From the NCBI GenBank assembly GCA_938042055.1, contig CALIRX010000009.1, positions 1 through 13,696 of the forward strand: DNA of 13,696 nt, in the 5' to 3' direction. This DNA is from an uncultured Candidatus Saccharibacteria bacterium (GTDB lineage Bacteria; Patescibacteriota; Saccharimonadia; Saccharimonadales; Saccharimonadaceae). Every line of letters starts with the position of its first letter. Positions within the stretch are counted from its first letter, which is position 1. The notes beneath the pieces are model-generated. The model made no database searches and was not told the DNA's origin. It worked only from the letters and a program-made list of their open reading frames with translations. Below are positions 6,526 through 13,635 of the stretch, in pieces. The translations under genes and the position numbers were made by a program.

Positions 6526-7650
6526 CTAATCTTTCTTTTCCAAGTATAAATATTTATCCAGCCATTCGTCTGTCGGTTCAAGGTATCTGTCGTCAATCTT
6601 TTTAAGCGGCATATTTTTTGCCATATCATCCGCAAGTTCCAATATTACGTCCTTGAGTTCAATATTATCTTTGTAATAATCCGGTATGTTTTTATATCCG
6701 ACCCTTGCTCCAACAATATTTCCAGTTATTGCCGCCGTTGAGTCCGAATCTCCGTCGTGATTTGCCGCCGCGATGATCGCCTCCTCAAAATCATCTTGGT
6801 ACTTGATCGAGCAATAAATAGCAATAGCAACCGACTCTTCGGCGACCCAACCCTCTCCGAGTTGATAAAGAGCTTCTTGATCTTCAACGTCAGATTTGGC
6901 CAAGCGAACGGCGTTATTAAACAGTTTGGTTAGCTCAGCTTTTTCGCTATCACAACCAATCTCAAAAGGATCTTGATCTCCATAAACCTTCTCGGTAGTC
7001 CAGTCGTTCATTTTCTGGATTGCGATTTGTACGGCTTCTTCTATCGATTTTCCGTCCAGCGCGTAATAAATTATATATCCCAGCGCGTATGCAGAAAGAA
7101 TTGCCAGAGGATGTCCGTGAGTTAGCGCGCAAGATTTGGCGGAAATTTCACCGACAACGTCTTCTTTGCAATACAGGGCAATCGGCGCAATTCGCATAAC
7201 TCCACCGCAGCCTTTACTACCGTTGAGACCGCTTTCTAATGTCCCCATTTCTCCTGAGGAAAGTGAACCAAGGCACGTCATTCCTGGACTTCGCACGGCG
7301 TTTAACTCCGGAATATTTTTTATCCAAGCTACTGGCGTGTGCTCGACTTGTCCAGCTTTTTGTTGCGTATCAAGCCAATCCAAATACGCCAAATATATCG
7401 CCTCCGACGGAAGCGGCGCTATGCCACGCGTTTGAAGTCGTGTAGATCGCCATAAAAGTCCGCAAGCTGTAAATAGCGTCATCTGCGTATCGTCCGAAAT
7501 TATACCAATTCCATCCGTAAATTGAGTCGTTGACCTCGGCGCTATGTCGCGCTCAAACTCTATTTGGTAGCCGAGCGCATCGCCAATTGCCCCGCCTAGC
7601 ATTGACCCGCGTACTTTATCAATTCTCTGCCCTATCGATTGTTTCGTCAT
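6526..7650 (-). CDS. ADP-ribosylglycohydrolase family protein (DraG-like)
   Basis: DraG/ARH enzymes are all-helical, metal-dependent hydrolases that remove ADP-ribose from proteins or other molecules. The 374-residue protein has the family landmarks in order: MLGGAIGDALGYQIEF (17-32), the metal-binding SDDTQMT (52-58), KGCGGVMRIAPIALY (146-160), THGHP (177-181) and HDGDSDSTAAITG (298-310), which supplies further metal-binding Asp residues. All metal ligands appear present, so it should be active. Start 7650 has a strong AGGAGAG site (7661-7655) and a TGA-TATAAT promoter. It faces the restriction operon across 109 bp. It could reverse ADP-ribosylation by a toxin or phage enzyme, or salvage ADP-ribose; the substrate is not decided by sequence. 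Confidence 0.92.
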   Translation of the reverse strand: MTKQSIGQRIDKVRGSMLGGAIGDALGYQIEFERDIAPRSTTQFTDGIGIISDDTQMTLFTACGLLWRSTRLQTRGIAPLPSEAIYLAYLDWLDTQQKAGQVEHTPVAWIKNIPELNAVRSPGMTCLGSLSSGEMGTLESGLNGSKGCGGVMRIAPIALYCKEDVVGEISAKSCALTHGHPLAILSAYALGYIIYYALDGKSIEEAVQIAIQKMNDWTTEKVYGDQDPFEIGCDSEKAELTKLFNNAVRLAKSDVEDQEALYQLGEGWVAEESVAIAIYCSIKYQDDFEEAIIAAANHDGDSDSTAAITGNIVGARVGYKNIPDYYKDNIELKDVILELADDMAKNMPLKKIDDRYLEPTDEWLDKYLYLEKKD

Positions 7651-7759
7651 AACACTCTCCTAACCTTGTTAAGATTATATCATTAGCTAAGCTTTTGGTG
7701 GTCGTTTTATAGTATAATTATCAGAAAGGTTACTCACTTAGTGACTGTGGAGGATATTT
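7651..7759. promoter_or_regulatory. Divergent promoter region between ADP-ribosylglycohydrolase and restriction operon
   Basis: Minus strand: extended -10 TGA-TATAAT (hexamer 7679-7674) and ribosome site AGGAGAG (7661-7655). Plus strand: TATAAT at 7713-7718 with no clear -35, then a leader of about 35 nt ending in GGAGGAT (7749-7755), 5 nt before the ATG at 7760. A small inverted repeat TCAC-TTA-GTGA lies in the plus leader (about 7735-7745). The two -10 boxes are about 34 bp apart, so the promoters could interfere or share a regulator. Confidence 0.55.
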
Positions 7760-10700
7760 ATGAATGATGATAAGAAAATAATAAAAACCACAAAGAGGAT
7801 TTATCCTCAAATATACTCTTATATTTTGCCAGATCTTCCAGCTAATGAAGGCTGGCAAAAAGTCGGATATACAGAACGTAAAGACGTTGATTCGCGAATA
7901 TTAGAACAGACTAAGACTGCGGCTGTAAAATTGCGATATGAGAAATTGTGGAGTGCTAGTTCTTTTTCTAACGCAACTCACGAATTCTTCAAGGACAAAG
8001 ATCTTCATAAATATTACGTAAAAAATGGAATCAAGAAGAGTAAAAAACAGGATGATGGCGGATTGGGCGAGGAATGGTTTTACTTCAATGGTACGCCAGA
8101 AAAATCTAAAGAATTGTTTGATGATTACGCTAATGGCAATTTATTCAGTCGATCTTCCGATAAAAGTCCGTATAAATTGAGAAAGGAGCAAGAACGTGCC
8201 GTTTCTCAAACCCTTGCTTATGCAAAATCTCACCAGACTACAGATTTTTCTTCGCCAAATAAGGAGGCGGAATTTTTATGGAACGCAAAACCGCGCTTCG
8301 GTAAAACTCTCTCTTCTTACGATTTTGCAAAAAAATTCAATGCTAAGAATGTTTTGATAGTTACTAATCGTCCAGCAATCGCTAATTCGTGGTTTGATGA
8401 TTTCGATAAATTTATTGACGGATATTATTTTATTTCGACTGCGGATTCATTGAAAGAGCGTGAAACTTTGTCTAGGGACGAGTTTCTTAATAAGGCTAAT
8501 TCATCAAGTGAAGATAAGCAGATAACCTTCTTAAGTTTGCAGGATCTAAAAGGAGGTAGGGCTTTTGGTGGACCACATAACAAATTAAAATGGGTGGCGG
8601 ATCTTAAGTGGGATTTGTTAATTATAGATGAGGCTCATGAAGGTGTTGATACAGACAGAACTAATGAAGCTTTTGGAAAAATTAAGCGCAGGTTTACGCT
8701 GCATTTATCTGGAACGCCTTTTAAGGCAATAGCGGATGGACATTTTAAGGACAATCAGATATTTAACTGGACTTATATTGATGAGCAAAAAGCTAAGCAA
8801 GAAGAATTGAAGAACCTGGATGATTCGGGTGATCACGTTAATTTGCCAGATATGAGATTATTTACCTACAAGATGTCCGATATTATCTCTGATCGGCTTG
8901 AAAAAGGCATGGAGATGGACGATGAAAATATTGATTATGCTTTTGAGTTGAATGAAATGTTTGCAACAGACGCAAGTGGCAAGTTCGTTCATGAGAATGA
9001 TATTTCAACATTCTTAAATCAATTAACTTCAAATGAAAAATATCCATTCTCAACCCCTGAGTTAAGAGACCAGTTAAAACACACGTTTTGGTTGGTAGGA
9101 AACCGTGTTGCTTCAGCGAAGGCTATGGAGAAAATGTTGCGCCATCACCCAGTATTTAGTGAATATAAAATAGTGCTTGCTGCGGGCAATGGAAGATCTC
9201 AGTCTGATAGTAATTCATCTGAAGATGAAATGAAGGATACTGCAGCTAACGAGAAAGCTCTGAGTAGGGTTAAAAAGGCTATTAAGGAGAATGACCGCAC
9301 CATAACTTTATCTGTCGGGCAATTGACAACTGGAGTTACCATTAAAGAGTGGTCTGCTGTGCTTATGCTGTCTGATATTAAATCTGAGTCGCTGTATATG
9401 CAGGCAATATTCCGTTCTCAGAACCCGTATGAATTTATAGATAATAATGGCAATCTCTGTCGTAAAAAGTCGGCTTACGTCTTTGATTTCTCGCCGAATC
9501 GCGTGCTTAAAGTTTATGACAAGTTCGCCAACAGCCTATTGGCGGACGTAGCCAGAGGTGAAGCTACAGAAAAAATCAGAGAGCAGAACGTAGCAGAATT
9601 ACTAAACTACTTCCCTGTCTTGGCGGAAGATGAATCTGGTAAGATGATCGAATTGGATGCAGAGCAAGTTTTGACTTTCCCTAAAGCCATCGTCGCAAAG
9701 GAGGTTGTGAACCGCGGTTTTGTTACTAATCTTCTATTTGTAAATATTAACAACGTCTTCAATATTCCTTCTGAAGTGATTGCGGCACTGAATAAGGCTC
9801 CTTCAACTAGCGATACTGATAAGCAGACTAAAAGTGAAGAGGTTCAGCATGACCCAGATCGTAAGAAGAATCGAGATCACAGAATATCTGTAAATAAGGA
9901 TAAACTACTCGGCAATAAGATTTATACTTCAAGGATGCAGGATATCGTGTTGTCTGCGGTTGATTCGGATATGGAGGCAGATGAGATCGTTGAAAAAATT
10001 ACCGCTGACTGTATGCCTGAAATATCTGAGCTCCTTGGGAAATATAAAGATTCCTATTCTCCCTCAAAGACAGAGCTTGACAGTATTAAAAATGGGCTCC
10101 GCGAAAAGGTCAAAGAAGCGGCAGAAGAGTTTGTGTCTGGCGATATAGCAGACAGAATAGCTCAGGATAAGTTAGCGGATAGCCTGGCGAATATAATTGA
10201 GAAAGATCTCCCTAACGATACCGTCATTCGTGAAGAGGAAGATAATTACGAAAAAGAAGAAAAGTCTGAAATGGACCAAATTAGGAGGAAATTGCGTACA
10301 TTTACTCGCGCTATTCCTTCATTCATTATGGCTGCCAGTACAGATGTAGATAAAATCACGTTAGATAACATCGAGGATACTGTTTCTGACAAGGATTTTG
10401 AGGAATTATTCACAGAAAAAGACAGTGAGCCATTTACAAAAGATGATTTCCGTAAAATTCGCGGCCCATGGACAAATCCAGAAACCGGCGAAACATTCGA
10501 AGGATTTTTTGATCGCTATACATTTAACGCCGCCATTCGAGAGTTTGAGGAGAAGCGACAGGAAATTGCGGATTACCTTTCCCCTGGCGCCAAAGAAGAT
10601 ATTTTCTCTTACATTCGCCCGTTAAAAACAAATCAGATTTTTACGCCAAGGGGAGTTGTGAATAAAATGCTTGATTTGTTGGAAGAAAATAACCCTGGCA

Positions 10701-12046
10701 TATTTGAAGATCCAAACGCGACATTTGCGGATTTATATGTAAAGAGTGGCTTGTATCTTACGGAAATAGCAAAGAGGTTAAACAGAGGACTTGAGAGTAA
10801 AATACCAGACAAATCAGAAAGAGTAAAACACATCCTTGAGAAGCAGCTTTATGGATTTGCGCCAACGAATATTATCTACAATATCGCACGCAAGTACATT
10901 TACGGGACATTTTCAGGTATTGATGATAGCAATCTTAAACAATTAGATTTAACTGACGCGTTTAAAAAGGGAGAAACATTAAATATGAGATTTACTGCAG
11001 TAGTTGGAAATCCGCCGTATCAGGAAAATGACAATGGAGCTCGAGCTGACGGTTCAGCTAACGCTAGCGCTAGCCCAATATATCAGTATTTCGTCGAGGA
11101 GTCTAAGAATTTCAGTGATATTCAGTGTCTTGTTATACCGTCGCGATGGGCTATGGGTGCAGGTAAAGGCTTAAAGAAGTTCACAGAAAGTATGCTTAAA
11201 GATCATCAAATACAATCATTTTATTATTTTATGGATTCGAAAGATATTTTTCCTAATAATGATATAAAGGGAGGAATTTGCTACTTTGTACGAAATAGAA
11301 ATTATACAGGAAAGGCAAAAATAACTGTCAAGGATACTGCGTCGGAAGAAACTATGCATAAGTTTCTCGATGAAGAAGGGGTTGGGATTTTTATTCCGTA
11401 TGCTGAGCTTGCTGATATTTTAGGGAAAGTGAAAAAAGAAACAGTTGACTTTAAAGAACAGAATATGCAAAAAATCGTTTCGGTGCTCAAGCCGTACGGC
11501 TTGCGCACCGACTTTTTCACTAGTCAGTCTAAATATAATTTGCCACCTGTAAATATCAAAAAACAGAAAGATGATGATATAGAAATAATTGGTCTATATA
11601 AAACCAAGAGGACTTCTAGGTTCGTCCCTAGAGACTATCCCGTTCCTGCAGGGGGCGATACGATAGGCAGGTGGAAAGTGTTCATACCATATGCTTACGG
11701 ATGCGGAGCTATAGGTGAGACCATACCGTCGCCGATACTCGGCTCGCCGATACAGATATGTACAGAAACTTATTTGAGAATTGGATGTTTTAATACTAAA
11801 TTTGAGGCTGAGGCTTTGCTGAAGTATATAAAAACGAAATTCTTCCGAACGATGGTTGGAATATTGAAAACTACGCAGCACTCGACGACTACATATAAAT
11901 ATGTGCCAATTCAGGACTTCACTCCGAAATCAGATATTGATTGGTCGAAATCTATTGAAGAGGTTGATAAGCAGTTGTATAAAAAATATAATCTAAGCGA
12001 TAAAGAAATTGCCTTCATAGAAGAAAAAGTTCGCCCGATGGAATAA
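7760..12046 (+). CDS. Fused restriction enzyme: GIY-YIG nuclease, SF2 helicase, N6-adenine methyltransferase, target recognition
   Basis: A 1428-residue protein with several domains. Residues about 15-125 resemble a GIY-YIG (T5orf172-like) nuclease: IYSYILPD (18-25), KVGYTE (34-39), R46 in VDSRILEQ, and EEWFYFN (104-110), the possible catalytic Glu. Residues about 138-600 are an SF2 helicase: Walker A NAKPRFGKT (175-183), DEAH (290-293), SGTP (317-320), QAIFRSQ (548-554). A charged linker (about 680-850) follows. Residues about 955-1190 are an Eco57I-type methylase: FTPRGVV (961-967), variant SAM motif FADLYVKSGLYLTEI (989-1003), catalytic NPPY (1084-1087), PSRWAMG and GGICYF. From about 1240 a target-recognition domain follows. 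It probably cuts unmethylated foreign DNA and methylates the host, like type ISP enzymes but with another nuclease. Ribosome site GGAGGAT. Confidence 0.85.
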   Translation: MNDDKKIIKTTKRIYPQIYSYILPDLPANEGWQKVGYTERKDVDSRILEQTKTAAVKLRYEKLWSASSFSNATHEFFKDKDLHKYYVKNGIKKSKKQDDGGLGEEWFYFNGTPEKSKELFDDYANGNLFSRSSDKSPYKLRKEQERAVSQTLAYAKSHQTTDFSSPNKEAEFLWNAKPRFGKTLSSYDFAKKFNAKNVLIVTNRPAIANSWFDDFDKFIDGYYFISTADSLKERETLSRDEFLNKANSSSEDKQITFLSLQDLKGGRAFGGPHNKLKWVADLKWDLLIIDEAHEGVDTDRTNEAFGKIKRRFTLHLSGTPFKAIADGHFKDNQIFNWTYIDEQKAKQEELKNLDDSGDHVNLPDMRLFTYKMSDIISDRLEKGMEMDDENIDYAFELNEMFATDASGKFVHENDISTFLNQLTSNEKYPFSTPELRDQLKHTFWLVGNRVASAKAMEKMLRHHPVFSEYKIVLAAGNGRSQSDSNSSEDEMKDTAANEKALSRVKKAIKENDRTITLSVGQLTTGVTIKEWSAVLMLSDIKSESLYMQAIFRSQNPYEFIDNNGNLCRKKSAYVFDFSPNRVLKVYDKFANSLLADVARGEATEKIREQNVAELLNYFPVLAEDESGKMIELDAEQVLTFPKAIVAKEVVNRGFVTNLLFVNINNVFNIPSEVIAALNKAPSTSDTDKQTKSEEVQHDPDRKKNRDHRISVNKDKLLGNKIYTSRMQDIVLSAVDSDMEADEIVEKITADCMPEISELLGKYKDSYSPSKTELDSIKNGLREKVKEAAEEFVSGDIADRIAQDKLADSLANIIEKDLPNDTVIREEEDNYEKEEKSEMDQIRRKLRTFTRAIPSFIMAASTDVDKITLDNIEDTVSDKDFEELFTEKDSEPFTKDDFRKIRGPWTNPETGETFEGFFDRYTFNAAIREFEEKRQEIADYLSPGAKEDIFSYIRPLKTNQIFTPRGVVNKMLDLLEENNPGIFEDPNATFADLYVKSGLYLTEIAKRLNRGLESKIPDKSERVKHILEKQLYGFAPTNIIYNIARKYIYGTFSGIDDSNLKQLDLTDAFKKGETLNMRFTAVVGNPPYQENDNGARADGSANASASPIYQYFVEESKNFSDIQCLVIPSRWAMGAGKGLKKFTESMLKDHQIQSFYYFMDSKDIFPNNDIKGGICYFVRNRNYTGKAKITVKDTASEETMHKFLDEEGVGIFIPYAELADILGKVKKETVDFKEQNMQKIVSVLKPYGLRTDFFTSQSKYNLPPVNIKKQKDDDIEIIGLYKTKRTSRFVPRDYPVPAGGDTIGRWKVFIPYAYGCGAIGETIPSPILGSPIQICTETYLRIGCFNTKFEAEALLKYIKTKFFRTMVGILKTTQHSTTTYKYVPIQDFTPKSDIDWSKSIEEVDKQLYKKYNLSDKEIAFIEEKVRPME
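11481..11510. repeat. 30-nt near-perfect palindrome followed by a T-run, inside the restriction gene
   Basis: Arms CGGTGC-T-CAAGCCGT and ACGGCTTG-C-GCACCG pair over 15 positions with one T/C mismatch, centred on GTAC. The next bases are ACTTTTT, so on the plus strand it has the shape of an intrinsic terminator within the coding sequence. It encodes the SVLKPYGLRT junction between methylase and recognition domain. It is richer in GC than its surroundings. Confidence 0.85.
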
Positions 12047-12052
12047 AATTAC

Positions 12053-13018
12053 ATGCCAGACTCTGCTGTTGATATCCTTGAAAACACCATTCGCCGCCAC
12101 GGCGACTTGCTGGATGTTCTTTTACTGGACAGGACGCGGACGACAAAGCGAAAATCGCATAATATCTTGTGGGCTACTGATTCCTATGCTGGGCATAATC
12201 CAAAGCAAGAAATATCGATTTTAGACATCACGGGGTCAAATACGTATTTAATACAGCCCAGAATTGCCAAATCAAAGGAAGAGCAAAAAAGCCGCACAAA
12301 GGATAAGGCTGAGGTTTTTACGCCAAAGAATATTGTCAGTCAGATGAATAGACAGATAGACTGGAGTTCAGGAAATTGGCCTGCAGACGAGAGTAATTGG
12401 AGGGATTACGTCAAAGAACTTCGTCTGGAGATAACCTGTGGTGAGGCGCCGTTTATAGTCGGTCGATACAATGCCGCCAGCGGAAAAAAAGTATTGAAAC
12501 TGTCTGACAGAGTGGGATTTTTAGACCGTAAACTTCAAGTTGTCGGTTCGTATTGTAATGATAAGAAAGAATGGTTGGAATGGGCGGTTGTTGCTTTTCA
12601 ATGCTCTTACGGATATGAATGGCAAGGTGATAATCTTCTACTAGCCAGAGAGAACCTTTTATATACCTTCATCGACTACTGGAATGACAAATTCCCTGAG
12701 GATAAGATAAATCTTGACAGGAAAATATCAAAAGAAAAAATGGAAATGTTATTGCAGATCGCGGAAATTATTTCTTGGAACATTTTCCAGATGGATGGGA
12801 TTAAAAACGTGATACCGATGAGTTGCCGCCATGAAGTGATAGAAAAAGAAATTCCCCCTATGATCAAATTATGGGGCGAATCTCCAAAGATTATTAAGAA
12901 TGAGTGTACTGGGTGTAAAAATAATGATCACTTTAAGCATAATGGCAAATATGTCTTTATTATGGATTGGGAAAAAGGAAAACCAGTTAAATTTATAAAC
13001 TTAATGAAGGCGAAATAA
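12053..13018 (+). CDS. Methyltransferase-like companion of the restriction enzyme ('restriction endonuclease subunit M' type)
   Basis: 321 residues, 6 nt after the stop of the fused enzyme, so the pair is an operon, probably translationally coupled as only a weak GGA precedes the ATG. It keeps pieces of an adenine-methylase fold: KAEVFTPKNIVSQMN (85-99), resembling motif X; LEITCGEAPFIVGRYN (125-140), a degenerate SAM motif I (compare D-PACGSGxF); and YGYEWQGDNLLLARENLL (186-203), resembling the strand after it. No NPPY-type catalytic motif is seen, so it is unlikely to methylate alone. Such proteins are known beside helicase-methylase fusions, often annotated as subunit M. C285-x2-C288-x4-H293-x2-H296 could bind zinc. 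I infer a partner that supports DNA or SAM binding, or regulates. Confidence 0.8.
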   Translation: MPDSAVDILENTIRRHGDLLDVLLLDRTRTTKRKSHNILWATDSYAGHNPKQEISILDITGSNTYLIQPRIAKSKEEQKSRTKDKAEVFTPKNIVSQMNRQIDWSSGNWPADESNWRDYVKELRLEITCGEAPFIVGRYNAASGKKVLKLSDRVGFLDRKLQVVGSYCNDKKEWLEWAVVAFQCSYGYEWQGDNLLLARENLLYTFIDYWNDKFPEDKINLDRKISKEKMEMLLQIAEIISWNIFQMDGIKNVIPMSCRHEVIEKEIPPMIKLWGESPKIIKNECTGCKNNDHFKHNGKYVFIMDWEKGKPVKFINLMKAK

Positions 13019-13042
13019 AAAAGATCCGCATCTCTGCGAATC
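13017..13042 (-). terminator. Terminator of tRNA-Thr(GGT)
   Basis: On the minus strand GATTCGCA (13042-13035) pairs with TGCGGATC (13030-13023) with one mismatch around a 4-nt loop and is followed by six Ts (13022-13017). The T-run overlaps the stop codon of the convergent companion gene. In the plus direction the following bases are CGTGTTT, so it is weaker for the restriction operon. Confidence 0.8.
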
Positions 13043-13053
13043 CGTGTTTCATA

Positions 13054-13129
13054 TGGAGCCACGATCGGGGCTTGAACCCGAGACCTCATCCTTACCATGG
13101 ATGCGCTCTACCAACTGAGCTATCGCGGC
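13054..13129 (-). tRNA. tRNA-Thr (anticodon GGT), 3'-CCA encoded
   Basis: Acceptor GCCGCGA (13129-13123) pairs with TCGTGGC (13064-13058) with one G-T pair. D arm is GCTC/GAGC with GTTGGTA loop, the anticodon loop ATGGTAA gives GGT (13096-13094) on a CATCC/GGATG stem, and the T arm is CGGGG-type with TTCAAGC. Discriminator T, then encoded CCA (13056-13054). It reads ACC and ACT. Confidence 0.96.
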
Positions 13130-13143
13130 ATGAAAGCCTACTA

Positions 13144-13173
13144 ATTCTAACATATTTGCCGCGGTCGAGGCAA
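13144..13173 (-). promoter_or_regulatory. Promoter of tRNA-Thr(GGT)
   Basis: Minus strand TTGCCT (13173-13168, 4 of 6) and TAGAAT (13149-13144, 5 of 6, TGT extension) with an 18-nt spacer. It lies just after the stop codon of the upstream membrane protein gene, 14 nt before the tRNA. Confidence 0.5.
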
Positions 13174-13174
13174 G

Positions 13175-13462
13175 CTACTTCTGGCGGCGGGTTTTCTTGC
13201 TGGCTGTCGATTCGGGTTTCGGCAGGTTCGGCGCTACGAACGCTTCCAGTAGCGCCCAGGCGATGCCGTTTACCAAGTAAACTACTGCGAATCCGGCAGC
13301 AATCATCGCGGACAAACGGCTTTGCGGTACATTCAGGAGTGTCAGCAATCCAGCTAGAACCAGCCCGATGAAAACTACTGTTAGATAAGCTTGCTGTAAT
13401 TTGCGGCGCTGGTCTTTTTGGTGGTTCCAACTGCTCAGCGACTGCTTAATAAACTCGTACAT
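13175..13462 (-). CDS. Small two-helix membrane protein of unknown function
   Basis: I do not recognise a family. The chosen start gives 95 residues: a polar, charged N-terminal amphipathic part (1-25, MYEFIKQSLSSWNHQKDQRR), two hydrophobic helices (about 26-46 and 52-74) and a Lys/Arg-rich tail (80-95), so the N- and C-termini are probably both cytoplasmic. The frame extends upstream to 13543, but that region holds the promoter, the terminator and the end of tRNA-Tyr, so it cannot be coding. The ATG at 13462 lies 7 nt after a perfect -10, implying a leaderless mRNA. It sits alone between tRNA-Tyr and tRNA-Thr. Confidence 0.75.
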   Translation of the reverse strand: MYEFIKQSLSSWNHQKDQRRKLQQAYLTVVFIGLVLAGLLTLLNVPQSRLSAMIAAGFAVVYLVNGIAWALLEAFVAPNLPKPESTASKKTRRQK

Positions 13463-13469
13463 ACTGTAT

Positions 13470-13498
13470 ATTATAGCATATACATTGTATAAAGTCAA
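13470..13498 (-). promoter_or_regulatory. Consensus promoter of the small membrane protein gene
   Basis: Minus strand TTGACT (13498-13493, 5 of 6), 17-nt spacer ending in TGC, then TATAAT (13475-13470, 6 of 6). This is the strongest match in the window. The hexamer ends 7 nt before the ATG at 13462. Confidence 0.85.
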
Positions 13499-13499
13499 T

Positions 13500-13526
13500 A
13501 AAAAACCGCCCGCGAGTAGCGGACGG
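13500..13526 (-). terminator. Terminator of the tRNA-Thr(TGT)/tRNA-Tyr unit
   Basis: Minus strand CCGTCCGC (13526-13519) pairs with GCGGGCGG (13513-13506) with one T-G pair, loop TACTC, followed by six Ts (13505-13500). GC-rich stem, strong intrinsic terminator, 16 nt after the tRNA-Tyr CCA end. Confidence 0.93.
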
Positions 13527-13542
13527 CCTAAAATTCTACGCA

Positions 13543-13627
13543 TGGTACCGGAGGTAGGACTCGAACCTACGAAGCTAAAAAGCGGGAGATTTACAGTCTC
13601 CTGTCATTGCCGCTAGACGACTCCGGC
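13543..13627 (-). tRNA. tRNA-Tyr (anticodon GTA), long variable arm, 3'-CCA encoded
   Basis: Acceptor GCCGGAG (13627-13621) with CTCCGGT (13553-13547), a G-T pair at position 1-72, discriminator A. The anticodon stem GGAGA/TCTCC holds loop CTGTAAA, anticodon GTA (13594-13592). A long variable arm (CGC-TTTTTA-GC region) marks a class II tRNA, and the T arm is GTAGG-TTCGAGT-CCTAC. CCA is encoded. It lies 8 nt after the tRNA-Thr(TGT) and shares its transcript. Confidence 0.95.
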
Positions 13628-13635
13628 ACAAATTG

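Noticed and set aside
11063..11074. Perfect 12-nt palindrome GCTAGCGCTAGC in the restriction gene
   Set aside because: Short, and explained by a run of Ala/Ser codons next to the NPPY motif; no T-run or other context.
11729..11753. Direct repeat TCGCCGATAC, two copies 15 nt apart
   Set aside because: Encodes the small SPI-LGSPI repeat in the recognition domain and has only two short copies; nothing more can be built on it.
13054..13080. tRNA-Thr(GGT) 3' end as an attachment site for an integrated element carrying the restriction operon
   Set aside because: I found no repeat of the tRNA 3' end near 6400-7760 and no integrase or other mobility gene in the window.
13463..13543. Longer start for the small membrane protein, adding a hydrophobic N-terminus
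   Set aside because: The extension runs through a consensus promoter, an intrinsic terminator and the 3' end of tRNA-Tyr.
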